The notes below the pieces were generated by a model. That model had not been told where the DNA came from. It ran no database searches and was given only the letters and a program-made list of their open reading frames with translations. A stretch of DNA of 64,000 nt from Serripes groenlandicus (Eukaryota; Mollusca; Bivalvia; Cardiida; Cardiidae), in contig JASEVX010000003.1 in NCBI GenBank assembly GCA_031761405.1, positions 110,251,543-110,315,542 on the forward strand, in the 5' to 3' direction. A program made the translations under genes and the position numbers. Shown one piece after another: positions 45,780-57,132 of the stretch (positions are counted from its first letter, which is position 1; every line of letters begins with the position of its first letter).

Positions 45780-45994
45780 ACCACAACAAGTCTACAACAG
45801 TCGACTTAGAATACATATAGAGAAATATGACAATCACTGTAAATCAAATTATAATTATTGAAAGGAGTTGAAACCATTGTGGCGAAAGTAGAAATTGCCT
45901 AAGTTAAGCAATTTCTCCGTTTGTCACGATGATTTGCGAGTGTCGTCTGCTGCATATACGGCAAAAAGCGTCTGTAAGCGAGCGGGAAAGGGTT
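45780..45994 (-). mobile_element. MITE family B, diverged
   Basis: Left 'caacaagtctacaacagtcg', middle 'aaattataattattgaaagg', hairpin GAAATTGCctaagttaaGCAATTTC, and right end AGCGGGAAAGGGTTAC. The left CCCTTTCCC is missing. Confidence 0.75.
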
Positions 45995-46012
45995 ACATCG
46001 CTTACATGATAG

Positions 46013-46760
46013 ATGAACCCTTTCCGTGATACTAAAGCAATCGAATATTGAAAATATTGAGGAAAATAAAGCTATTGCTGACTCCGAGCAATTCCTCCTT
46101 TTCACAGAATGCTTTCAAACCCGTTTCACAAAAATTATTTTCATAAATAATATATTAAAACGTTTTACTACAGACATTCTTTTAGCCTTTCCCCTTTTCA
46201 GACACATTTTGAATAACATGCAACAGTTCAATGAAAACGAGCAATTTTGCATTATATCTAAGGGAAAATATGGACAGTAATTATTGAAAAAAGTTGAAAC
46301 CTTTGTGCAAAAAGAGGAAATGGGTCACGATAAGAAATGTCTCCTCTTGTCACGATGTATTTAAATGCTGTTTGCTGCACATGCGTCAAAAAGGCGACTG
46401 TAAGCGGGAAAGCGGGAAAGGGTTGAACCATTTCCGTTATAGCTAATTGTAATTAGTTACATACGAATATTGAACATATCTTTTGGAAACGGAGCAATTG
46501 CTGACAATGAGCACTTCCTGCTTTTCAAACAATGCTTTGAAACATGAATCAAGATTTTTTTTAACAATCTATTTAACAAAGAAACATGCCGACAATTATT
46601 CTTTTAACCTTTTCCACTTTTAGACACATTTTGACTTACCTTAACAGATGAATGATAATCAGCAAGTTTGTCTTTTTCAAAAATGTTTTCATAGCTATTT
46701 TAGCCTAGCCATATTCAATGTTGTTTGCTGTAGATTTAGTATATGAGGTTACGGGTTAGG
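46013..46760 (-). mobile_element. Cluster of diverged family B units (subtype B2)
   Basis: At least three units in a row: 'gaaccctttccgtgatac' (46016), 'gaaaccatttccgttata'-type (46425), each followed by a hairpin such as gctattgctgactccgagca / gagcaattgctgacaatgag. A right end GGGAAAGCGGGAAAGGGTT lies near 46406-46424. Units at 46016 and 46425 are about 410 bp apart and similar, pointing to local duplication. Confidence 0.65.
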
Positions 46761-48409
46761 AAGACTATTAACATATCAAACCATGTACACTTGTTATTAC
46801 ATAAGCACCATTGCGGTAGTCGTCCAAGAGAGAGCGTCCTACTCTGTATACGTGTCATGAACGAATGGTACTAACGGTTTCGCAGCTACTGGGGGAATGG
46901 AGGGTAACACAGGGCGCGTTTTGTGTTGAATGTTCTCAGATGTCTCTGGAAAAGACATGTTTCAATCATTTCGTTTGTCTGTCTGTCAGTATGTCGACCC
47001 AACTAAGAAAAGTCAATCTTCAAAGTAGAGATAAATTTCAGCATACATAGGAGTTTTAACCTCAAGGTCAAGATTTTCTTTATATGTGAGGCGTTTCTAG
47101 CGATTGTTGGTTCAAAGTGATCACACTTATAGATTGTGATCAGAAAAACGGCAAAATGCTAGGTACATAACACTAGTCTGCTTATTTTAGTCATCTCCAT
47201 TTTTCCTTATTTAGTTCAGCCATTGTCCTAATTAATTTCCATTGTATCCATTTTAAACTTGGTTTTTAGGTAACTTAATATGACCTACATATAGGCATTG
47301 CACAATTATCATAACTTAAGCATGCAGTTTTTGGAGTGTGTATTTTTTCCCCCCATGTTTTCACTTATTATATGACTTTCGCATGCAACACCTTTCGTGA
47401 AATGCTCTTGTTCAGTAATGAGAACTTCCCCAAGCTTTGTACTTTGTCCGGAGTGATTGACTGTCTGTGCGACCCTTTGTTCATCCATCCGTCCGTCTGT
47501 CCGTTACGGTTTGCAATAGAGGGTCAAAATTGTATTTCTTTTTGGCAGATTCATTTCAAAGTGGTCACACTTATACATTGGGAAAGACGAGACCGATACA
47601 ATATTTCAAACAAAATCTGATCTGTTTTTTTGGGTGTAAACTTCTATTTTCATATTTTTTCTTCGGCAATTTTCTCAATAAAGATTCTATGTATCTATTT
47701 CAGACTTGGTATATAGGAAACTTAAGACCTACAGATGTGCAGTGCAGTGCACATGCAACATACCTATAGCATGCTTTCGATTGTCTGTCTTTTATCATCA
47801 TGATTCCAATATACAGTGTGGATCTTTAGTGTTCACTAAACTGGAAATATATACTTGTTTGTCAATCGTTTGTCCTTCGTGATTTATTTTATTGATACAA
47901 GAAAAGGGTCAAACTTTGATAAATTAGGTATTGGTTATTGGAAAGCAATTTGTGTTGTCTCAAACATTTTTAGTTTGGTTTGTTTAAAGGTCGATGATAC
48001 ATTGTTTCAACAATGTTTGTCTTTATAAACTATGCCTTATCTCTTCACCATATGCTTCTATACCATTGGTACTTTCAGCGCTTTGATGTTATGTAACCTG
48101 CCTTGCAGTGTGGCACTAAGTGATCGCTTCTCCGTCGTCCGTCCTTATACGCGTTTGTCTGACTGTTCTTCATGCTTCAATTTGGTAACTTAGTAAGCTT
48201 ACCAGGCAACATTTATGTACCTTCAAACACTCTTGTATTAATAATTTATTTAATATTGAAACATGTTAAAATCACCAAATATTGTTTACCATTTCCAATA
48301 TACTACAAATCTACAACAGTTTGAAATAGTCTTGGTAAAAACATGACAAATATATTTAAATGAAAGTACAAGAAGAATTAAAGACGCCGCGCATGATTTT
48401 GAAGCATGA
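46761..48409. other. No gene seen; faint dispersed repeat
   Basis: 'ttcaaagtgatcacacttat' near 47111 and 'ttcaaagtggtcacacttat' near 47556 belong to two diverged copies of one repeat. 'catccgtccgtctgtccg' (47486) and 'cgtcgtccgtccttatacgc' (48131) are further traces. The open frames at 47336-47769 lie in this repeat. Confidence 0.4.
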
Positions 48410-48500
48410 CTTAAACGAACAAGAAGGCAAAATGTCCCTATATTTTAAACAAGAAGGCCAAGATGTGCCTATCTTGCTCACCTGGCTACCCTAGCATATA
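48410..48500 (+). repeat. Short repeat with 'acaagaaggc' phrase
   Basis: 'aacgaacaagaaggcaaaat' and 'aaacaagaaggccaagatgt' are tandem partial copies, followed by 'cttgctcacctgg'. It resembles a widespread mollusc repeat, but the identification is from memory only. Confidence 0.35.
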
Positions 48501-49802
48501 TAAAAAGGTAACCAAGGGCAGAAAAGTTCAATATTTGACGTAGGGATTAAACGTTTTATATACTACGATCTATGTAATATTCAGCATGTGAAGTTTAGTC
48601 GTGAAACAATTTGGTTTACAGTTTGTTTAACATTCACTGCAACTATAATGTGTCATATAAGCGGAAGTTTCTCAAGGTGTTTTTTTACCAATAAACTGTT
48701 TTAAATCCTCTAACTAGATCAATTAGATAAAAAAAAAACCATAGGTACTTAAATATTAACATATATTAAGGTGTATTTCCTCTAGTTATAAGTTAAGAGT
48801 GACACAAGCTTTAGAAGGAGACGGGGAAGTATATTCTCCTTCCAGTTTAGCAGAAGTATGATAGCAAAAACGGGAGTATATAAACAAAAAATACGAAGTC
48901 ATTTAAAAAATAATTAAAGATATTTATGATCAAGATTGAGCATTATGATAGTTCACATGTATATACAACATATAGCAAGAATTATTAAGTCTGTTTTGTT
49001 TGTTTGTAATGTCACTTTAATCGTTTTGACCATGCCAGTAGAAAAATGAAAAATAAACAAAACAAAATGGTCAATTCAGTTTCCCAAGAGCAAAGAGCGA
49101 AAACCAGTTGGTACGAATCGTTAATCTCGAACGAAACATGATAAACCGAGTACGAATCCAATGAATTTTAGAAATCGGATGGAATCGTGAAAACAGCGAA
49201 GTATTCACAACGGAAGGAAGCAGAGACAACTTAATTACTCTATGGGAACCGATGACACCTTGTCGTCTATTAAATAAGAATGACCAAAATCGCCAAGCGA
49301 TGACATGCTGCATTTACAAATAATAGAATGGGTCGGACACGTAACGGCCCTGCCTATTGCATAGTTGGGTTAACGTTGTTTTTACAGTTTATAGAATTAT
49401 ACTGTAATATGTAGTAATTAAAATGAATCATCATTGATTTTTTAAAGATTACCCATTTATTTAAACATCTCAATATTGTAAAAAAGGAAAAACATCACCA
49501 GAAACTCTTTCTCAGCTTTGATGAATCGGGTCGTAAACAAAACTATAAAAAAAGCGTAGCCTAGGAAGTTGGGAGAAAGTTATTAAATACCCATTAAATA
49601 TGTCTAAAGTTTTGTAATAACGGTAGAAGACATACTTGTTTTGTATCTTGCTGTTTCTTAAATCATTTTTTACAATTTATTTATTCATAAAGGGTTGTTT
49701 TTTTCAAACATATAACAGAGGTTTTTTTTAACAATAATAATGTTTGATGCTCCCTTTTCGAATACGTCACCCCATGGTACACAATTAAAACCTACCCCCT
49801 AC
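48501..49802. other. No gene seen
   Basis: AT-rich DNA. The minus-strand frame 49071-49313 is Arg/Phe rich with no recognised domain. Confidence 0.4.
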
Positions 49803-49828
49803 TGACGCCGCGCTTCCACGCGGCGTCA
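49803..49828. repeat. Perfect 10-bp hairpin
   Basis: TGACGCCGCG, loop CTTCCA, CGCGGCGTCA. It is GC-rich within AT-rich DNA and so stands out. 'gacgccgcgc' also occurs near 48384. Confidence 0.75.
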
Positions 49829-49844
49829 ATAACTAATTCGTAGA

Positions 49845-49915
49845 GTTGACAACATTACGGCAAATGGAGAAATTGTTCATTATGAGCGAACTCTCCCTTT
49901 CCCCCTTTATTTGCA
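49845..49915. mobile_element. MITE family B, core fragment
   Basis: 'acattacggcaaatggagaa' plus the hairpin attgttcattatgagcgaac, then the match is lost. Confidence 0.45.
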
Positions 49916-50086
49916 AAGATCACCAGATGTGGACGCGTTCGAATTCCTCCGGAACTGGGTAATTATTAAAGATAAAAGAGCATCGGATCAAAGTAAAACG
50001 TCTTCTTTTTCTTCTCTTTCTAAAATTTGATTTGTTCATATTACTTAGAGATCTCCAGAAAGTTTGAAAGAGAAGGTTAACCCTTT

Positions 50087-50301
50087 TCCACATACAACAG
50101 ATTTCCAGCAGGCGGCTTTGAATATATCTGCGAAAATATGGAAACTATCTGTAAATTAAAGTATTGTTATTCAATACAATTGAAGAGATTGTGACAAAAG
50201 GGGAACTAACTCATCATAAGCTATTTCTCGTTTAGCCACAACAGATTGTTTAAAAAGTCGTCAGAGGCGTCTAAATGCATCTGTAAGTGGGAAAGGGTTA
50301 A
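50087..50301 (-). mobile_element. MITE family B, TTAA both sides
   Basis: 215 bp, TTAA at 50087-50090 and 50298-50301. Ends CCCTTTTCCACATACAACAG and TAAGTGGGAAAGGG; the hairpin is weakened (gaactaactcatcataagct). Confidence 0.88.
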
Positions 50302-50511
50302 ACAAATAGTTTTTCTTTTTCTGTCACGTTTAGGAACGTGAGCGGCGCAGCATTCGAATCTGTTCCACATCTACAGGTGGTAAACAGTTTATATAAAAAA
50401 TACCAATATCAAGAGAAATAATATGTTATAAATTATCTACGGCAACTCCTTCCCATTAGCTGTCGACTAATTCCATCATTTATCTTATGGAGCAATCATC
50501 CCTTGACGAGC

Positions 50512-50726
50512 TTAACTCTTCCAGTGCCGAATTATTTAAAGTAGACTCTTCCATGTTCAAAATAGGGCGTCTCTACATCTTATGTAATAAACGTTTCGGA
50601 CTATTTTGATAACTAAAAGGCAAACAATGCTGATTCCAGGTGAGACAGCTCGTAACGAGCTGACTCACCTGTATCTGTATTGTTTGCAAACAAACTCAAT
50701 ATTGCCTTTGAAGCTGAAAGAGTCAA
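50512..50726 (+). mobile_element. MITE family C copy 3
   Basis: Left TTAA (50512-50515) then CTCTTCCAGTGCCGAATTA; right AAGCTGAAAGAG then TCAA, a mutated TTAA. Central hairpin CAGGTGAGACAGCTCG / CGAGCTGACTCACCTG, one mismatch. Confidence 0.88.
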
Positions 50727-51132
50727 GCGAAATGTTGGAGAAGTTATTATCTTTTTATTCCACTTTGATTGAGTTCTCTGCTTGAATCCTGTACAATCTT
50801 CTTTCACCATGGATAGTGTAATTATGTATAAACGTGTTCTTCAAATTACTTTGTAACACTGACATACCATGTATCAAATGTAGTCAGAATTGTTATTAAA
50901 CCTGCCATGTCACTGCAAAATTATATTTACCGCAATTTGATTTGTCACAATTACCACTCTTTAAACACAAATGTGGCTACGTGACAAATGCAATCAACTG
51001 TAGTCAGAATTTAATTAAACGGATGATTATTTTATTCACGATCTTAAGGTATTATTAAGTTCGGTGCAGCGGAATGCGTTGAGGTAGATCATTCTGATCT
51101 GCGTTAACGCAATTTGTGTGGGAAAAGTATAG
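50727..51132. other. No gene seen
   Basis: AT-rich DNA. 'tgtagtcagaatt' is repeated near 50880 and 50999. Confidence 0.4.
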
Positions 51133-51312
51133 TTTTGTTTGTATGGTGTTTTACGGCGCTTTCAACAAGTTTCGGTTATATCACAGCGTGTCATGAGTAA
51201 GTTACCAGTACGGCAGGTCAATTGTATCCTGACACCAATATCTTTGGTATCACCAATTCGGGGACAGAACTCGCAACCTCCAGCACCCGAGGCGGCGTAT
51301 AGACAAGACAGA
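51133..51312 (-). mobile_element. SINE relic
   Basis: Plus strand starts 'ttgtttgtatggtgttttac', then 'ggttatatcacagcgtgtca' and a decayed head complement 'gaactcgcaacctccagcac'. Confidence 0.65.
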
Positions 51313-51339
51313 TAATTTCCGTTTACCTGAATTGAAAAT

Positions 51340-51430
51340 AGAATGGACAAAGGAAAAATTGGTCATGTTGAGCAATTTGTCTTTTTCTCATGATATAAAA
51401 CGATGTATGTGACTAAGGCGTCAATGGTCA
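51340..51430 (-). mobile_element. MITE family B, doubtful fragment
   Basis: 'ggacaaaggaaaaattggtc', 'gagcaatttgtctttttctc' and 'gactaaggcgtcaatgg' keep the order of the family B core, with many differences. Confidence 0.4.
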
Positions 51431-51445
51431 TCTGTTATGTGTTAA

Positions 51446-53040
51446 ACATATGCATAAGCTCTCGGATATCTACGACTGTCAAGTGGGCTTATTGCAGGGA
51501 GAAATATTGTCACCTATTCTGTTCTCCCTCTTCATTAATTACTTAGAAACATATGTACAACTTAATTCGGTAGAAGGGTTTAACTTCGAACAACTAACTA
51601 TATATTTACTTTTATTTGCTGATGATTCTGTATCGATTTCCGAGTCACCAGGAGGACTTCAAAAGATGATGGATTCTTTTAAAACATACTGCGACAAATG
51701 GCAACTTACTGTTAATGTCGAGAAGACAAAGGTAGTTGTATTTAAAAAGGGTAGACAATATAGAAATTTAGAATTCAAATACAATGAAAATGTTGTAGAG
51801 TCAATCGACATGTTTTAATTACCTCGGTGTTGTTTTAACAAAGTGTGGGTCATTTATTAATGCCAAGAAAACATTATCGGGTAAGGCCCTGAGGGCTTTA
51901 GGCGCATTAATGGCAATTACTAAAGGGAAAGAAATCCCTGTGAACATAATGTTTAATCTGTTCGACTCTTTTGTTAAACCAATTTTAAGTTACGGTTGTG
52001 AAATAACCGTCTTCACGAATACGGATAACCTTGAAAGAATCTATAGAAAGTTGTTTAAATGGGTTTAAAACGTGAAACTTACTACAAGTAATCCGGCTCT
52101 ATACGGTGATACAGGACGATACCCACTTCGTATTGATATGCAAATCAGAACTATAAAATATATTTTGAGACTTCACTCTAATAAAGCAAATAATTGCATG
52201 TTATCTACAATGCTTTACTATATTAAAGAAGTCGAATAAAACTACAAACTGGATAAGTAAAGTACGTGATTTGTTAAACACAATTGGTTTTTCCCAGGTA
52301 TGGCTTTTCCCAGAATCAGTATTTATTAAGGGATTTATTCCCATGCTTCGTCAAAGGCTATTTGACCTGTTCGTGAATGAATGGCATCAAGATCTAAATA
52401 ATAGATCATCCTTGTATATGTATAACGAGTATAAAATTAACTTTGAAACTTCTTTTTCCTTACAAAAAATGAAAATAGTACATTTTAGAAATTTCATTGC
52501 AAAAATTAGATTATCCTCTCATGATCTAAATATAGAACAAGGTAGACATAGAACTATTCCAAGCTGTGACAGAAAATGTACACTCTGCCCTCTCAACGAA
52601 ATTGAAGATGAATTTCACTTCATACGTATTTGCCCACATTACGAATTATTAAGGAAAAAGTACATAAAGCAATTTATTTTAGACAACCAAGTGTGCATAA
52701 ATATTTAGAACTTTTGAATTGTGATGATGTTTCAGTTTTAAACAATTTGGCTAAGTTTTGCATTAAGTCTTTTGAACTTAGAAAAGAAACCTTAAAATAA
52801 ATATCCATGGAAGTATTCTTCCGCATAGTCTATATAGATTATTTTTTTCTTTCATATTCATAGGATATATATATATATTTTTTGTCCTTTTTTCTTTGTG
52901 TTTATTTATTTTTTTCTTTTTATTTTTTTCTTTATGTTATTTTTTGTTGCATACTTTTGTTTGTAACAAATGTAAATATGAAATGACGAGGAACACTTGA
53001 TGTTCAAGTCTAATAATAATAAACGAATTGAATTGAATTG
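51446..53040 (+). mobile_element. Non-LTR retrotransposon (LINE), 5'-truncated
   Basis: Starts inside the reverse transcriptase domain and runs through the C-terminal Cys/His region. A T-rich 3' untranslated region follows, then a 3' end 'aacgaattgaattgaattg' made of GAATT steps. The 5' truncation and short tandem tail are typical of target-primed reverse transcription. I cannot place a target-site duplication. Confidence 0.88.
51450..52800 (+). pseudogene. LINE reverse transcriptase, frameshifted relic
   Basis: Residues 14-33 of the first frame hold the fingers/palm motif LLQGEILSPILFSLFINYLE, and residues 56-59 are FADD, the catalytic Asp pair. The frame then breaks near 51815, continues from 51817 (NYLGVVLTKCGSF, LSYGCEITVF), meets stops at 52066 and 52237, shifts near 52255 and runs to 52708. 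That last part includes the C-terminal cluster RKCTLCPLNEIEDEFHFIRI with CPHY. It shifts again and ends at the TAA at 52798-52800. The intact protein of this class copies its own RNA into DNA at a nicked target. The N-terminal endonuclease and early RT motifs are missing, and the gene is inactive. Clade not assigned. Confidence 0.88.
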
Positions 53041-53241
53041 TATCAGGTAAACGGGGTTTTAGTCCTCATCGATGCAAGAATCGCACCTTTAATCATTCCT
53101 TGCAAAATAATGGTGATTATTTATGCTAGGAGAAAATGGGCTAACGTCTCAGCAACGTAGACTTTGTAACCAGCGAATGTAACTCAGATCGCTCTGTGAT
53201 TCCGCATACGCTGTTAATGATCTTCCCAGTTTTCCGTCTAA

Positions 53242-53472
53242 TAAGTTTCCGTTTTCTATATGTAGACACATGTTGAGGTATCTGCAGTAGACGATGATTA
53301 AAAACTTTGTGACAAACAACGAAATTGCGGATTATGGGCAATTTCTCTCTTTGTGACACTATTTTGTATTCTATTCACTGATTGAACATTCAGATGTAGA
53401 GATTTCCCATATATTTGCCCAGCTGTTTTGAAATTCGTGTGCTGCAGACTTTTCGTATGTGGGAAAGGATAA
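53242..53472 (+). mobile_element. MITE family B, diverged full length
   Basis: 'tctatatgtagacacatgtt', hairpin GAAATTGCggattatggGCAATTTC, and right end TATGTGGGAAAGGATAA. The left end has lost CCCTTTCCC. Confidence 0.75.
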
Positions 53473-53544
53473 AGCATGCTAGTCGTCTCTAGAGAATGGG
53501 TGTTGACCATTACTGATTGACAAGTGTGTACGTTAAACCGAAAA

Positions 53545-53985
53545 TGACTATATAATAGTATAATAGGATCGTAAATGACTATAACATTGTGTAATTGGAT
53601 CGTAAATGACTATAGCATAGTGTAATTGGATCGTAATTGACTATATAACAGTGAAATCTGATCGCACATACCTGTATATTAGTGTAATTGGATCATAAAG
53701 GACTATATAATAGTGTAATTGGATCGTACATAACTATATAATAGTGTAATTGGATCGTAAAGGACTATATAATAGTGTAATTGGATCGTACATGTCTATA
53801 TAATCGTGTAATTGGATCGTACATGACTATTTATTAGTGTATTTGGAAATTAAAGGACTATATAATAGTGTAATTGGATCGTACATGACTATATAATAGT
53901 GTAATTGGATCGTAAATGACTGACATAAGTGTGTTATTCGATCGTAACTAACTATAGAACAATGTACAATTCGATCGTAATGCAA
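53545..53985 (+). repeat. Minisatellite, 31-bp unit
   Basis: About 14 units of 'gactatataatagtgtaatt' plus 'ggatcgtaaat'. Two alternating end variants (gtaaag, gtacat) occur in the middle. Confidence 0.93.
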
Positions 53986-54641
53986 TTAATTTCAAAACGT
54001 CAGAAGGTCGATTTTCTTGTGGATTGGATCGAATAATAATTAGATGATCATGGGGGTATATCATTACGACTAGACAGGATAAGATCTAGGAGTGATGAAA
54101 TACTCAGAAATACTCAGGGAAACGTGTTTAACGTATGATTAATGACTGGAGATTTAAAATAACTCATCATAGAGCCACTTACGAGTAACGACATCTTATG
54201 GTAAACTTGTTATATGTTAATAATCATCCCCCATGGAATTTCACTGCACGTACGTTGTCGATTATTTTTCCAAACGAAAATGTATCCCTTTATACAAACG
54301 TCCAATTGTGTACCCAATCAATAGTCTTTCTATTATAAAAGCATTTGGAAAACACTTATATTTGGAATCGGCTCCAATATAAAGGGTAAAGACATACATC
54401 TCGAAAAATTAGATGCAGGTGTCGGATTATAAATAGTTAACGTATTTGGAATTTACACTTCTTTATGGGATCACCAAGACAATTAAGCGCTAGGATTACC
54501 CGCTTCGATGTAATAATTAACTGGAATATCACTGGCATTGCTCATGAGGAGTTTTAAACGCTAGACAAACTTTGGAACGACATCAAAACTGTTTGCGAGA
54601 TTCGTAGTGGTTTTCGTAGTTTCGGATATGTTAGCAGTGTA
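53986..54641. other. No gene seen
   Basis: AT-rich DNA without recognised elements. Confidence 0.45.
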
Positions 54642-54870
54642 TTAATCCTTTCCCTCGTACGACAATTCTGCAGCAGACGTCTTTGAACATATTTTGTCAA
54701 AGAATAGAAAATCTCTATAATTGAATGGATAACCTTTGTCTAAAAGTGATAACATTGTGGCAAAAGGAGAAATTGCTGGTTTTGATCAAATTCTTTATTT
54801 GTCACTATGTTTTCAAAAAGCCATCTGCTTCCGAGGCGTCAGAGAGTGTCTTTATGAGGGACAGGGTTAA
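54642..54870 (-). mobile_element. MITE family B, full length, TTAA both sides
   Basis: 229 bp, TTAA at 54642-54645 and 54867-54870. Ends TCCTTTCCCTCGTACGACAA and TTATGAGGGACAGGG. The hairpin carries mismatches (attgctggttttgatcaaat). Confidence 0.9.
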
Positions 54871-55117
54871 CCGAATCTGCAAGAAATGTTGGATGGAAAA
54901 TAACGTGGATCATTTAAGATATTTTTGAGATTACCTCATTCACAACGAACATTTTAATGAACACATTAAGAGATAATTACAATTTCAATTAAATTTCAAG
55001 CATGATTGCCAAAATAAAAGTGCGTTTTCCTGTTTCCTTTTTTTTTATGAACTAATCCATCTGCACTGCAGTATATTCAACTAAATGTTGCAACAACCAT
55101 ATTTTAAAAGCATTTTT

Positions 55118-55246
55118 TAGGCATTTGCGACCAGAACAGCCGGTGAACTTAAACCGCCTATGACTTTTTAGCTAACAATACAGAACATGATAAGACTGTG
55201 CAGAAGCACTGGCTGATCTGGATGTACACTGGTCGCAAATGCCTAA
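55118..55246. mobile_element. Foldback repeat I, complete
   Basis: 129 bp with perfect 17-bp inverted ends TTAGGCATTTGCGACCA / TGGTCGCAAATGCCTAA. Inside lies 'aagactgtgcagaagcactg' and 'gctgatctgga', a module that resembles the inner arms of families A and J. Confidence 0.8.
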
Positions 55247-55352
55247 CACATGGTTTTCGAAGGATATCCACTCATATATCTTGTGCACGTGTAGCATGAA
55301 TGTATAGTGACGTCATATGTTTGCTTCCGGTATAACCAGTTTATATTAAGCC

Positions 55353-55550
55353 TTAACCCTTTCCCTCATACGACAATTCTGCAGCAGACGACGTTGAACG
55401 TAATTTGTTAAAACATAGAAAGTCTCCATAATTGAATGGATAACCTATGACAAAAAGTTGGAAACATTGTGGCAAAAGGAGAAATTGCACGTTTTGTGCA
55501 ATTTCTTCTTTTGTCACTATGTTTTCAAAAAGCCGTCTGCTGCAGAGGCG
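55353..55550 (-). mobile_element. MITE family B, 3'-truncated
   Basis: TTAA at 55353-55356, end CCCTTTCCCTCATACGACAA, hairpin GAAATTGCACgttttGTGCAATTTC, arm 'gccgtctgctgcagaggcg', then an abrupt change to unrelated sequence. The missing part is the last 30 bp or so. Confidence 0.88.
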
Positions 55551-56102
55551 CGAGATGTCCAAGGTTCGACTCCACCGAGGAGATGCCCTCCCCCTATTTG
55601 ATTCGAATTTCTTCTTCTAATTGACTGAGTCTGATAATGATGGAAACGGTTTCGAGCTTTTTCCTATTTAGCCCTTTGTTGGACGCCATTGTCATTGTCC
55701 TCATAGATCCGACTTAACCAGAACTCGAATATGTGACCTCTTGATCCGAACGCGAATGCCCTACCACATCGGTACATAAGTGTTTTATCTCTTTTGAAAA
55801 GCCAACAATTGCTGACCTATGAGACACACTTTAGCACGTTTATCTTCAGAATCCTTTACTGTTTCACCATGCACCAGTCAATCACTCATTCAGTAGTGTT
55901 ATTTATCTTCCGCCTCATTTAAGAACGGATCGATCGATTCTCGTCACTGGGATTCGAACTTCGACCTCCGATACCCTTAATACTGGGTTTTCGGGACCGG
56001 TATATACACACAATTGTTATAGTTACAAACCATGGACATAAGGGATTCTGCGCTATTCACTTTCTAGTCCTTCATGTACATTGGAAGTTTCTTCCACAAC
56101 GG
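55551..56102. other. No gene seen; SINE-like traces
   Basis: 'aaggttcgactccaccgagg' (55560) and 'actgggattcgaacttcgac' (55948) resemble B-box regions in opposite orientations, and 'atccgaacgcgaatgcccta' (55744) another. Complete SINEs cannot be delimited. Confidence 0.4.
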
Positions 56103-56310
56103 TTAAACCATTTCGCTCTTGTAAAACGCATCTGCAGCAGACGTATACATGTACTTTGGAAAATGAAAAATATCTCATAATGAGCAAATTTCATTTTTTG
56201 ACACAATGTTTACAACTCTAGTCACCAATTTTTCTTTAATTTCTTACTTACTTAAGCAATTTCTCAAAAGTCGTATGTTGCAGTTGCGTATACAAGTACG
56301 AACGGGTCAA
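56103..56310 (+). mobile_element. MITE family B, diverged full length
   Basis: TTAA at 56103-56106 then ACCATTTCGCTCTTG; right ACGAACGGG then TCAA (56307-56310). The hairpin atatctcataatgagcaaat is poor. Confidence 0.7.
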
Positions 56311-56712
56311 ATGAGTGTACTTGACTAACAAATTGATTTAAGTTATGTACAGAGAAACGTTAGCTTACGCGCCTTAAAGAAAGAGCAAGAGTATTGGTAT
56401 TTAACTTTAAACTTTAAATGTCAATAGCGATTTGAGACGTACCAATTCATCAGGATGAAGACATCCCGTGCCGCCAGTATAATTAGGAACTCATTTGTTA
56501 GAATTCCAGTAACCGAGTTAAAGGTACCACTCCAGTTCTGTTTAAATGTAAATAACGGAGAGCTCGGCTGTAATTTCGATGTATTACAGAACCATCGAGA
56601 CAAGTGTACTGACGAGAACAGATATAATAAGTGTGTTTATTAACGTTGTTTTTCCATGTTCACAGTTTCGAATCAGTAACTGAATTAAAAGTTTTAGGAC
56701 ATCTGGAGTTCT
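56311..56712. other. No gene seen
   Basis: AT-rich DNA. Overlapping frames on both strands (56421-56643) have no recognised motif. Confidence 0.4.
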
Positions 56713-56970
56713 ACATAACATGAGAAAACAACCATTATGGCCTGTGCGTAATGTATTTGCACAGTTCAACCTGCGCATTCCGCGCAGGCTAATCCGGGCC
56801 GACACGTTCCGTCACAGGGGGATAGAGGTATAGAGTATTGATATCTGAAACAGAAAATCCACAGGAGGCGAAAAGAATTTGTCCGGGTTAGCCTGCGCGG
56901 CATGCTCAGGCTGATCCGTGTCGATACTTTACGCAGAGTCCATAATATTGGTTTTCTTGCTGGACGGCTC
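56713..56970 (-). mobile_element. MITE family A copy
   Basis: Left ACATAACATGAGAAAACAAC is mutated in the outer end; right GGTTTTCTTGCTGGACGGCTC is complete. The core is in reverse order. Confidence 0.85.
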
Positions 56971-57132
56971 ACATTACTATCCGCATGTTGCCTGTTATAT
57001 AATTACAATTATCAATGATGAGTTAAGTGTTCTTGCGTGTGGGCTGTTTGCACACTAATCTTCAATTTTCGAAAGATTTTAATATTGCTAATATCTTAAT
57101 TAGTTGTAACTTTGTTAGTCTATTTAATTATA

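Noticed and set aside
47336..47769. Overlapping 94- and 100-codon frames
   Set aside because: They lie in a diverged dispersed repeat also visible near 47111 and 48131.
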